Source of the DNA: Candidatus Thorarchaeota archaeon SMTZ1-83
GTDB taxonomy: Archaea > Asgardarchaeota > Thorarchaeia > Thorarchaeales > Thorarchaeaceae
Reading direction: 5' to 3'
Assembly: GCA_001563325.1 (NCBI GenBank)
Contig: LRSK01000091.1
Coordinates: 1 to 6,362 of the forward strand
Length of the DNA stretch: 6,362 bases
Below are positions 1 through 6,362 of this stretch, piece after piece; within the stretch, counting starts at the first letter, position 1, and each line of letters opens with the position of its first letter. Made by a program: the position numbers and the translations under genes. A model generated the notes under the pieces. The model did not search any database. It was not told the DNA's origin and worked only from the letters and a program-made list of their open reading frames with translations.

Positions 1-1770
1 CGAGTATGTGAAGCTCACCGAGCCGTTTATCAAGGAGATGGTCAGCTGTCCAGACTCCCCTATCCTTGTCGCCGTGAGCGTGTCTATGTATCCAAACCTG
101 AATTCAGCATCCTCCCCATAGGGAGTGAATGGGACCGGTATGTAGTCAACGTATGTTGGTCGTCCGAGTACCACGAGTGACACCGTCATTGTCTGGTTCT
201 CATACAGAGGAGTGACGCCCTTTCTCCACAAGAAATCAAGTCTGAAGACGAAAGTGCCTGTGGCTTGGAAGTTGGTGCTATCCAGAATGAATCGGTAGAC
301 TCCAGTTCCTGTGCCAGTCTCAGCAACTGTGAAGTGACTCTGAATCACCGGATGACCTCCGGTCAGGGGTGTAATGGAGAGCACAACATTGTTTGTGTTG
401 TTGGAGATGTTTGTGGAATTGACGACGTCATAGTAGACCGCAGTGAAGGTAAAGTCGTTCAAGAAGTAAGTGGCAGTTGGTGCCTCCTCCAAGAACAAGT
501 CGGTGTCTGTCCCGAGAACTCGGACTCGCGTATCAATTGTGCGGTCCACATACTTCTGGACTCCTCCTATCCAGTTGGCAAAGACAGTGAGGTTCTTCCA
601 TCCTGCGCTACCCCATTGCGCACTAGGAATGCTGATGTTGTAATGTCCAACTCCATAGGCAGATGGACCTAATGAGAATTGTGCACTGACGAGTGTTGGC
701 GAGGTCACGAGGATTTGAACGTTCCCAGTAATGTTAGTGATTCCAACTTGGAGATCCGTGTCTTGGAAGAACACCAGTACAGTTATAGTATCGCCAATCG
801 ATGTCTGTTGCACTGGTTCGTCGAGAATGAACAATGTGTTATGGCTGCGGATTCTGACTCTGATGTTGAAGGTATGATTCTGAAAGTCCTGTCGCTCCAC
901 TATGAACCTGACAATGAAGAATTCGTCGACTGCGGTCAGTGGATCATCATCCTCAGTGTAGATTGTCACATCGTAGACTCCGCTTCCCGCATGTGAGATG
1001 GTATAGTTGTTCTCTCCAGTTTCGTGGAACGGTGTCCAATTGCATGAGATATAGGAAGCACCATCAGTAACAGGAGTGTCATCCTCTGTGTTTATCCAGG
1101 TAATCTGGAAGGACCTAGCCTCGCCGACGGGTATTGAAAGCTCGTTCGCAGAGTACGACACTGAGTTGTAGATCTCTCGGATATCCACATAGAGTAGCAT
1201 GCTCTCAGGATTGACAAATGAAGTGCTTGCATTGATTGCCACCGGGTATTGGCCAATTGGCATTCCAGCAGTGGTCAATTCAAACTCATATGATCCTCCT
1301 CCCATCGGTGTGACTACATATCCTCCTGCCCAGTCGCAGACTAAGGAAGCACCTGGGATGCCCGTACCGTTCACGTTTGCAAAGTCTACTGTGAAGGTTT
1401 GGTCATAGCCAATCGGTCCAGATATTCCAGGATATTCGGGGGAAGTCAGAGTGGCTGCGTAGTTCACGTTTATTGTCAAGCTTGCCAGGGCTGTGTCGTG
1501 ACTGCCAGCGGTCCAAGTCAAACCCATGACATACTGACCCTTGCCGGGCAACGCTGAGGTGTCGAATACCTTCGTGTATTGCCCATTGCCGCTGTCATCA
1601 AACATATCCGACCCAGCAGCCCAGGTGTAAGTCAATTCCCCACCGGGGACAAGAGTATCACTGTCAGTGTCATTGGCTCGCATAACAACAAGCACAAGAT
1701 CTCCATAGGTTACATTTGCAGTCCAGGTACCTACTGCATCGGTGGGATAGTCAATGATCAGCTCCGAAGA
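1..1770 (-). repeat. Series of Ig-like domains in the downstream protein
   Basis: From about residue 609 to the window edge the protein shows at least five repeats of roughly 95-118 residues plus the start of another. Approximate residues are 609-711, 712-806, 807-914, 915-1026, 1027-1144 and 1145 onward. Each full unit carries one G-x-G-x-Y turn. The unit at 712-806 is closest to those of the upstream protein: it has the full G-G-G-S-Y turn and a matching G-I-P-G-A segment before it. Linkers also match: I-R-E-I occurs at 805-808 here and at 604-607 in the upstream protein. Confidence 0.8.
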
Positions 1771-3594
1771 ATGTGTTACATTGAAAGTACGTTTGAAGAA
1801 TCCAGTTGAGTGCCAATTGCCGGTTGCTCCAGAGTCCTCAACCGTGGCTTGAACCATCCAAGACCCGGCACTCGCCGTCGAGCCCAAGAAAGTGAAGACT
1901 GAGCTGGTAGCATATCCAGCCGCATCAACTAGCACTTCTTCACTGTCCCACTTGATGCCATCAGGGTCGAATATCGTGATGTTCGTGACAGAGTCTTCGT
2001 AGCTCGGACCAACGTATACACGGAACTGGCTGCTGTTTCCAGCTCTCAGGTCGGCCGTTGGTTTCCACGTGGTGTCATTGGGGTCGTAGATCTCCAGGTT
2101 TGAGATCAAGTTTGAAGATGTGCTTTTGACTCTCCAGTATCCATATCTGCCAGCCTCCGTCGTAACCGTGTACGTCGTAACATTCAGGTAGCCGTCCCCG
2201 GCTGCGCCGCCAGTCCACCCAGATGTTAGGTTCGTTGAAGGTGCAAGAGGGCTAGCTACGAAGAAGACGTCTCGGTTAGCTGGAAGTGTTAGATTGAAGA
2301 AGTAAAACCGTGGATAGCCGGTCGGGATGTTTGCATAGAAGTACGATGTGTAAGTTGCATCGGTCCCATTCTCAATTGAGAAGGTTTCTCCATAGGCCAT
2401 AGGACTGATCTCAGAAACGGTAGAGCCTCCCAGTTCTCTGGCGTACAGGTTAGTTGTGACAGTGTAGTCCAAATAGACAGTCCTATTCGGATTCGGTGTT
2501 GCTGGCGTTGGAGTCCAGCTGAAGTTCAATTGTACCGGGTCTGTGGTCCAAGGAGCAGCCGGCGTTTCAATGATGCTGCCCGTTCCATAACCGATATTGT
2601 TCACTGCAATGCCGTTCATCTCGAAATTGACGTTTGTGGGTGTTGCTTTTGTCTTCAGGTAGAGCTCGATTTTGTCCACACGAGCTCGTGGGCCTATCTC
2701 CGGCACATAGCCTACAGGCTGAGTGCTCTCCAATCCAATCTCAACACTAACATCTTGGTCTGTGGGGAGATTGAACACTCCTGGGTTTACGTACATCAAG
2801 CCTGTGTCATACCAAGTCTCTTCGGCATCAATCGCGTCAAAGACGAGATACCAGATTCGATTCCCCTCTGCATTCATGTATAGGGCAAAGGACCCTGTCA
2901 TTCCATAGTGCGTATCGTCTTGTGTATCCGCCCAATAGTCTAGTCTTAGCCCGGCCCACACGACCTCACCCCTTGGAACATTCACAGTTTGTGTGGCATA
3001 ACCCCGGTCGCCGGAGTCGTACCAATAGGTTCCGGAAGTCGTCGAATCAACTTCAAATTCCAGGCAATCATCGCCGGGACCGGTTCCATTCTCAACCCAT
3101 ATCGAACTTGGCACGCTGTTACCTCCGCCACCTACCGTCGCCCGTGTCCAGTCTGTATCTCCATCTGTGAAATCTGGATTTGTGATCCAAGTTCTATTCT
3201 CTGTGAGATCAGTGATGTCTACAGATACACTGTAGGCCTCCCAACCACTACCTGTCGGGACAAACACTGAGTCATCGGTCGTTGTACCGACAGGATCGTA
3301 CTGCATCTGTCTGTCTTCAAAGGTGTCAGACCTATTTCCGAACTCATTCGCGGTGAGCGGCGAAGAAACTCCAGTCCACTGAGTCCAACCTTGGTTGCTG
3401 AGAGTGAACTTGTAGAGTTTGTCCTCCGGTCCGAGCATCAAGTCGTTCATGTCGGGACTAACCGAGTTGAGATTGCTCGAAGTACTAAGAAGGTCGGAAC
3501 CCATTGAAGCGACTGGACCAGTCGCTATCATCATCTGCATTAGCAGCAGCAGCGCAACAAATGCAATTGGCATTAAACGAGCAGAACGCTTCAT
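1..3594 (-). CDS. Secreted giant surface protein: signal peptide, jelly-roll-like region, Ig-like repeats (3' partial)
   Basis: The frame starts at ATG 3594-3592 and has no stop through the left edge, giving 1198 codons with the C-terminus missing. The start is fixed by a GGAGGT ribosome site eight bases upstream and by the signal peptide that follows at once. Visible regions: signal peptide about 1-30; a short beta-rich segment about 48-130; a possible jelly-roll domain about 137-316; beta-rich segments about 320-450 and 455-605; then Ig-like repeats from about 609, with turn motifs G-N-G-Q-Y (669-673), G-G-G-S-Y (765-769), G-S-G-V-Y (870-874), G-V-G-H-Y (981-985) and G-T-G-V-Y (1096-1100). 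A further repeat is cut at the edge. I count about 28 N-glycosylation sequons and three cysteines (177, 753, 851). No transmembrane helix appears after the signal peptide. By analogy with its neighbour, a membrane anchor may follow beyond the window. Likely role: extracellular adhesion, glycan binding or cell-envelope structure, as inference. No catalytic motif was seen. Confidence 0.88.
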   Translation of the reverse strand, partial: MKRSARLMPIAFVALLLLMQMMIATGPVASMGSDLLSTSSNLNSVSPDMNDLMLGPEDKLYKFTLSNQGWTQWTGVSSPLTANEFGNRSDTFEDRQMQYDPVGTTTDDSVFVPTGSGWEAYSVSVDITDLTENRTWITNPDFTDGDTDWTRATVGGGGNSVPSSIWVENGTGPGDDCLEFEVDSTTSGTYWYDSGDRGYATQTVNVPRGEVVWAGLRLDYWADTQDDTHYGMTGSFALYMNAEGNRIWYLVFDAIDAEETWYDTGLMYVNPGVFNLPTDQDVSVEIGLESTQPVGYVPEIGPRARVDKIELYLKTKATPTNVNFEMNGIAVNNIGYGTGSIIETPAAPWTTDPVQLNFSWTPTPATPNPNRTVYLDYTVTTNLYARELGGSTVSEISPMAYGETFSIENGTDATYTSYFYANIPTGYPRFYFFNLTLPANRDVFFVASPLAPSTNLTSGWTGGAAGDGYLNVTTYTVTTEAGRYGYWRVKSTSSNLISNLEIYDPNDTTWKPTADLRAGNSSQFRVYVGPSYEDSVTNITIFDPDGIKWDSEEVLVDAAGYATSSVFTFLGSTASAGSWMVQATVEDSGATGNWHSTGFFKRTFNVTHSSELIIDYPTDAVGTWTANVTYGDLVLVVMRANDTDSDTLVPGGELTYTWAAGSDMFDDSGNGQYTKVFDTSALPGKGQYVMGLTWTAGSHDTALASLTINVNYAATLTSPEYPGISGPIGYDQTFTVDFANVNGTGIPGASLVCDWAGGYVVTPMGGGSYEFELTTAGMPIGQYPVAINASTSFVNPESMLLYVDIREIYNSVSYSANELSIPVGEARSFQITWINTEDDTPVTDGASYISCNWTPFHETGENNYTISHAGSGVYDVTIYTEDDDPLTAVDEFFIVRFIVERQDFQNHTFNIRVRIRSHNTLFILDEPVQQTSIGDTITVLVFFQDTDLQVGITNITGNVQILVTSPTLVSAQFSLGPSAYGVGHYNISIPSAQWGSAGWKNLTVFANWIGGVQKYVDRTIDTRVRVLGTDTDLFLEEAPTATYFLNDFTFTAVYYDVVNSTNISNNTNNVVLSITPLTGGHPVIQSHFTVAETGTGTGVYRFILDSTNFQATGTFVFRLDFLWRKGVTPLYENQTMTVSLVVLGRPTYVDYIPVPFTPYGEDAEFRFGYIDTLTATRIGESGQLTISLINGSVSFTYS
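2647..3186 (-). other. Possible jelly-roll (carbohydrate-binding-module-like) domain
   Basis: Residues about 137-316 of the downstream protein start with N-P-D-F (139-142) leading to D-W-T (148-150). This resembles the N-x-D/G-F...W-x opening of CBM4/9-like jelly rolls. They close with R-V-D-K-I-E-L-Y (305-312), like the V-D-N-V-x-L final strand of such folds. A length near 180 residues and alternating strand patterns rich in Trp and Tyr fit this. The similarity is by pattern only; sugar binding is not shown. Confidence 0.5.
3505..3594 (-). other. Sec-type signal peptide of the downstream protein
   Basis: Residues 1-6 carry three basic residues (K2, R3, R6). A hydrophobic core follows at about residues 9-24, rich in Leu, Ala, Ile and Met. 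A small-residue stretch near 25-30 (T-G-P-V-A-S) is a plausible cleavage region. There is no lipobox cysteine and no twin-arginine motif, so export through Sec with signal peptidase I-type cleavage is expected. The exact cut site is uncertain. Confidence 0.85.
3591..3594 (-). other. ATGA stop-start overlap joining the two genes
   Basis: The ATG of the downstream gene (3594-3592) shares two bases with the TGA stop of the upstream gene (3593-3591). With the strong ribosome site just upstream, this is the usual layout of an operon with re-initiation or coupled translation. There is no intergenic space for a promoter or terminator. Confidence 0.92.
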
Positions 3595-6362
3595 TCCTTC
3601 AGACCTCCTATCTGATCTAGTAGGGCATCTATCTCTGCCTTTGTGAGAGTCCTCGCTTGTTCTACCATCAAGTCAGCCTCAGACGGCTCGATGCCCATCT
3701 TGATCAACTCTTCTCTGAGATGTTCGAGCTCTTCCTCGGTGAGCTTGCGTTCGGCCTCCGTCACAACTTCTGGCGCTTCCGCCTCGAGTTCGGCTTCAGC
3801 CAGTTCTCGAGCCCTCCTCGCGCGTTCCTGTTTCAGAACCTCTCCGATGAATCCGGCCCTCTCGCTTGGACGCATCCGGTCAAGGTCCTTTTGAAGAACG
3901 GCCACATCTTCCTCTGTCAGGCCTATTACTGATTGAAGCTCATCGAGGAGCCTTTCCACATCAAGCGCCTCAACCTCTACCGTTGATGGTGCCACATCAT
4001 CGTACGTCTTCTTTATTCCAACAGGTACGAGGTCTTCATTCATTGTTTCCAGCAAGAATGTTCTTCTGTCACGGACATCAGCAGGCCTTGGCACTTGGCC
4101 CCTGCGCAAGAGAGCCACCATTCTCCTGAGAATCCGCAGGAGTTTTGGTACGGACCAAATGCGTACATATGCAGCTGCGAAACCTGCGATGAAGATCAGG
4201 ACTATTCCGCCCCACATGAACCCTCGAATTAGAGTCTGAGTTTCTGGAGCGAACTCGGCATGGATTATCAAGGTTTCAGAATCGTCCGCATAGTCCTGCT
4301 TACCCATTGTGATTACTAGTCGATACGAATCAACTTGAGGTGGTGAGAAGGCGAAGAGGTAAGTACCATCGCCATAGTCTTGTGCTGACTCTAAGATGTA
4401 GTCTAGACCCCCTGTGGTGGAATTGAAAGCGCCTGCTATAGCAGTATTGTGGTCAAGATCCCAGAAGGTAACACCAACATAGAAGACCTCACGGACGTAA
4501 GTTGCAGACGGGGGCGAGGTTATTTGCAGCTCGGTCCGGATCTCCCGAATCGTCAAAAGGAAAGTGATCTCCTCAACGCTGTAGTTCGCCTTGCTGAACT
4601 GTATCCGTATTCTGTAGGGATTGTCTCTAATCTCGAGCCTTGTCATATTGGCTTCAGCAAATCCGAATCTGTACACACCCCCACCCAAGGGCGTCAGAGG
4701 AGCAGTCCCGAATTCCCAAAATGCAGTTGCTGAGGCATTATCCAACAACATGTTGTGCAAGGTGTCGTTAAACTGGAAGGACTGACTGAATGGATCGCCC
4801 ACTGGCAGCTCCAGTTCGGTGGGTCCAGTCACCTCTGTTGGTATCGGGAGGGACACTATTTTCACTACGCCGTAGGCATAGTCATACAATGTCTTTTGGA
4901 AGGTCACTGAGATATCATGGGGGAGCATTCCTGCTGCGACCCAGGTTGTGTTCACAGTCAGACTATACTCACCGCCGCCAATTTCCAGAAGCGTTCCCCC
5001 AGTCAGTTCCATCACATATGTTGCTGTTGCGTTTGCTATGCCCACACCGTTGTGGATGTCTTGGAAACGAAGCGTGAACGTGACGTTCTCACCATAGATG
5101 GCCCTCTCCAGTGCCTCACCCACTATCTGAATTGTTGTAGGTATTCTCACAATCGTAATCGTGAACTCCGTCGAAGATGGAGTGAAACCAGCTTTTGCAG
5201 CTGATACCGTAAGTATAGATTCACCTATGACAAGCGATCCTGTTGGCACATCGCCTGAGTAGTAACCACCACCGATGTCAGACAAAAAACCAGTAGCGCC
5301 GGGCATGCTATAGGATACAATACCTCCGGTCACCGGAAGATCAAGGGCGGTATTGTTCAGATAGACAGTGACATTGGTAGTATCTCCAGATACGGCGGAC
5401 AACACAGACATTCCTAGGTAAGGCGAAAGTGAAGTGCCAATCTCTGTTACATCAATTGTAATTGGCGTTGTAACGCTTTTGTAGATGCTCGAAGAGGCTT
5501 GAATCAGAATCTGATGATTGCCAACATCAGCATTGTCTACCATGAATTGGCCTATGTACTTCTGTTGAGGCGGTACCCAAGTGAGGTTTCCAGTTCCGCC
5601 CACCCAACTGTACGTGACGTTACCGATTGAAATGACAGTATCGTCCGAGAGAATACGATACTCAGCTTCTACAGTAATCATTTGACCGTTAACCGCAACC
5701 TGCGGGTCGAGAGAAGCAGAGAGTTTGGCCGCTACCTTGTAGATTCTAATCTGGAAGTCCCTTTGTCTTGATTCGTGGTTGAGCAGAGAGCACCTCACAC
5801 TGATTGTGTACTCCCCGGCCACAAAGCCGGTTGTTGGAACTGTTACGTTGTATATCCCGCCGCCCAGATGCACCATGACATAGGTGGCTCCCGCTATTGT
5901 CAGATTGACAGGCTCTGGGTCAAGTCCTGTAGGAATGATCGGGCCACCGTTTCGCGCATCGGTTACGTTGGCACTCAACTCAACATCCTCGCCCCATTCG
6001 GGGTTCGTGGGAGTAAACACCAACTCGATTTCGACTGGAATTGCTGCAAGAAGAATGTCGGCAGTAATCGACCTGTTGAGGTGTAGATACTTTGAGGCGT
6101 TCACAATAAATGAGTAGACCTTCGCGTCAAGGCCCGTTGTGTTTATGGACATACGATAGACACCGTTGCCAAGAGCTGTTATGAAGGCATCAGTGGAATG
6201 AGAGGAGTTCCAATCGCTAGTGACTATGGCACCATCAATCCCGCGTCCATACAGAATATCTGTGAAGGTTATGTTTCCAACAACGGTGTCACCAAGGTAG
6301 TATGTTTCAGTTAGCAACAGTTCGAAGTTTAGGCTTGTTGAAACTGGATTCACAACCACACT
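3591..6362 (-). CDS. Membrane-anchored Ig-like repeat surface protein with helical cytoplasmic tail (5' partial)
   Basis: No named family is recognised; the call rests on architecture. The frame is open to the right edge. The GTG at 6359 is not a credible start: no signal peptide follows it, and it lies just before a repeat domain, so the N-terminus is outside the window. Numbering from that GTG gives 922 residues. Residues 1-702 form about seven beta-sandwich repeats of 97-104 residues, most with a G-G-G-x-Y or G-x-G-x-Y turn. Residues 713-732 are a single transmembrane helix, followed by a basic juxtamembrane helix (736-753) and a charged helical tail ending in TGA at 3593-3591. I count 20 N-x-S/T sequons, all before the membrane helix, which supports outside-to-inside topology. 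The only cysteine is residue 190. The repeats suggest an adhesive or structural stalk and the tail an internal docking or scaffolding role; both are inference. The gene overlaps the next by four bases. An S-layer-associated protein or a receptor is also possible. Confidence 0.9.
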   Translation of the reverse strand, partial: SVVVNPVSTSLNFELLLTETYYLGDTVVGNITFTDILYGRGIDGAIVTSDWNSSHSTDAFITALGNGVYRMSINTTGLDAKVYSFIVNASKYLHLNRSITADILLAAIPVEIELVFTPTNPEWGEDVELSANVTDARNGGPIIPTGLDPEPVNLTIAGATYVMVHLGGGIYNVTVPTTGFVAGEYTISVRCSLLNHESRQRDFQIRIYKVAAKLSASLDPQVAVNGQMITVEAEYRILSDDTVISIGNVTYSWVGGTGNLTWVPPQQKYIGQFMVDNADVGNHQILIQASSSIYKSVTTPITIDVTEIGTSLSPYLGMSVLSAVSGDTTNVTVYLNNTALDLPVTGGIVSYSMPGATGFLSDIGGGYYSGDVPTGSLVIGESILTVSAAKAGFTPSSTEFTITIVRIPTTIQIVGEALERAIYGENVTFTLRFQDIHNGVGIANATATYVMELTGGTLLEIGGGEYSLTVNTTWVAAGMLPHDISVTFQKTLYDYAYGVVKIVSLPIPTEVTGPTELELPVGDPFSQSFQFNDTLHNMLLDNASATAFWEFGTAPLTPLGGGVYRFGFAEANMTRLEIRDNPYRIRIQFSKANYSVEEITFLLTIREIRTELQITSPPSATYVREVFYVGVTFWDLDHNTAIAGAFNSTTGGLDYILESAQDYGDGTYLFAFSPPQVDSYRLVITMGKQDYADDSETLIIHAEFAPETQTLIRGFMWGGIVLIFIAGFAAAYVRIWSVPKLLRILRRMVALLRRGQVPRPADVRDRRTFLLETMNEDLVPVGIKKTYDDVAPSTVEVEALDVERLLDELQSVIGLTEEDVAVLQKDLDRMRPSERAGFIGEVLKQERARRARELAEAELEAEAPEVVTEAERKLTEEELEHLREELIKMGIEPSEADLMVEQARTLTKAEIDALLDQIGGLKE
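3594..4163 (-). other. Cytoplasmic helical tail of the upstream protein
   Basis: Residues 733-922 differ sharply from the rest of the protein: almost no Asn, few aromatics, and many Glu, Arg, Leu and Ala. In order: a basic amphipathic juxtamembrane helix (736-753), a linker (754-798), a helical module (about 799-842), a highly charged helix likely to form a coiled coil (about 840-887), and a final three-helix-like module (about 874-919). There is no kinase, histidine kinase, GTPase or HAMP motif, so a scaffold or adaptor-docking role is more likely than enzymatic signalling. That role is inference. Confidence 0.75.
3603..3608 (-). promoter_or_regulatory. Shine-Dalgarno GGAGGT for the downstream gene
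   Basis: On the minus strand GGAGGT is followed by eight bases and then ATG at 3594. The site lies inside the upstream gene, where it encodes the Gly-Gly pair at residues 918-919, four codons before the stop. It decides the start of the downstream gene and supports translational coupling, because ribosomes finishing the first gene cover this site. Confidence 0.88.
4164..4223 (-). other. Single transmembrane helix of the upstream protein
   Basis: Residues 713-732 form an uninterrupted hydrophobic stretch rich in Gly, Ile, Phe and Ala, flanked by R712 outside and R733 inside. A strongly basic segment follows (K739, R742, R745, R746, R752, R753), which fits the positive-inside rule. All the Ig-like repeats would therefore be extracellular and the last 190 residues cytoplasmic. 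Confidence 0.93.
4254..6362 (-). repeat. Seven tandem Ig-like domains in the upstream protein
   Basis: Approximate repeats in residues are 1-104, 105-206, 207-305, 306-405, 406-504, 505-605 and 606-702. Each has a strand-rich opening around a G-x-x-V-x-F/L pattern, a central segment of the type G-I/V-x-x-A, a turn G-x-G-x-Y, and a closing strand that passes into the next linker. Turn motifs are at 64-68 (G-N-G-V-Y), 166-170 (G-G-G-I-Y), 363-367 (G-G-G-Y-Y), 461-465 (G-G-G-E-Y), 559-563 (G-G-G-V-Y) and 663-667 (G-D-G-T-Y). The third repeat lacks the motif and is the most diverged. The spacing of about 98-102 residues between motifs is very regular. DNA around the motifs differs between copies, so the duplication looks old. 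Domain edges are estimates. Confidence 0.85.

Noticed and set aside
1..60. C-terminal anchor (PGF-CTERM, sortase-type motif or transmembrane helix) of the downstream protein
   Set aside because: The protein is still within a repeat domain at the window edge, so no anchoring signal can be seen.
265..996. Two plus-strand open frames (265-672 and 679-996) that look like consecutive small genes
   Set aside because: They lie wholly opposite the minus-strand frame, which encodes coherent Ig-like domains here. Their products have no recognisable domain and no convincing ribosome site.
2530..3270. Cluster of overlapping plus-strand open frames
   Set aside because: Several frames overlap each other and the jelly-roll coding region on the other strand. 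The products are Cys-, Ser- and Arg-rich in the way of antisense translations.
3541..3552. Short CAG/CTG triplet run that could be a microsatellite
   Set aside because: It only encodes consecutive leucines of the signal peptide core, with about three perfect copies.
3595..3700. Possible internal promoter before the downstream gene
   Set aside because: No clear BRE/TATA-like element is seen in the 100 bases upstream, and the stretch is fully used by the upstream gene's coding sequence.
6357..6359. GTG as the start of the upstream gene
   Set aside because: The frame continues to the window edge with no stop before it. No signal peptide follows, although the protein is clearly exported, and the codon falls at the linker before a repeat domain.

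Overview
The window is almost entirely protein-coding on the minus strand. It holds two very large genes in tandem, both cut by the window edges. The first in transcription order (window 6362 to 3591) lacks its 5' end. It encodes at least 923 residues: about seven Ig-like beta-sandwich repeats, one transmembrane helix, and a roughly 190-residue charged helical cytoplasmic tail. The second (window 3594 to 1) starts with a clear signal peptide and runs off the left edge. It stays open for 1198 codons: a jelly-roll-like N-terminal region, other beta-rich regions, then a series of the same Ig-like repeats. No RNA gene, mobile element, CRISPR array, promoter or terminator is visible.

The organism is most likely an archaeon. 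The reasons are very large Ig-repeat surface proteins with many N-glycosylation sequons and few cysteines, a Sec-type signal peptide without a lipobox, roughly balanced base composition, and frequent AGA/AGG arginine and ATA isoleucine codons. The style, including a membrane-anchored exoprotein with a long helical cytoplasmic tail, resembles Asgard archaea of the Thorarchaeia type. That assignment is inference from general resemblance; there is no marker gene here to confirm it.

The two genes overlap by four bases (ATGA). A perfect GGAGGT Shine-Dalgarno for the second gene lies inside the last codons of the first. They are therefore very probably co-transcribed and translationally coupled. 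Both carry Ig-like repeats of about 100 residues with a G-x-G-x-Y turn motif, so they share a domain family. The simplest reading is a cell-surface pair. The first protein is anchored, with an adhesive or structural stalk outside and a helical interaction platform inside. The second is a secreted or C-terminally anchored partner with a possible carbohydrate-binding head.

The most unusual part is the cytoplasmic tail of the first protein. It ends in a small three-helix module whose M-G...E-A...L-L spacing resembles a UBA domain, and an upstream segment with similar layout may be a second copy.
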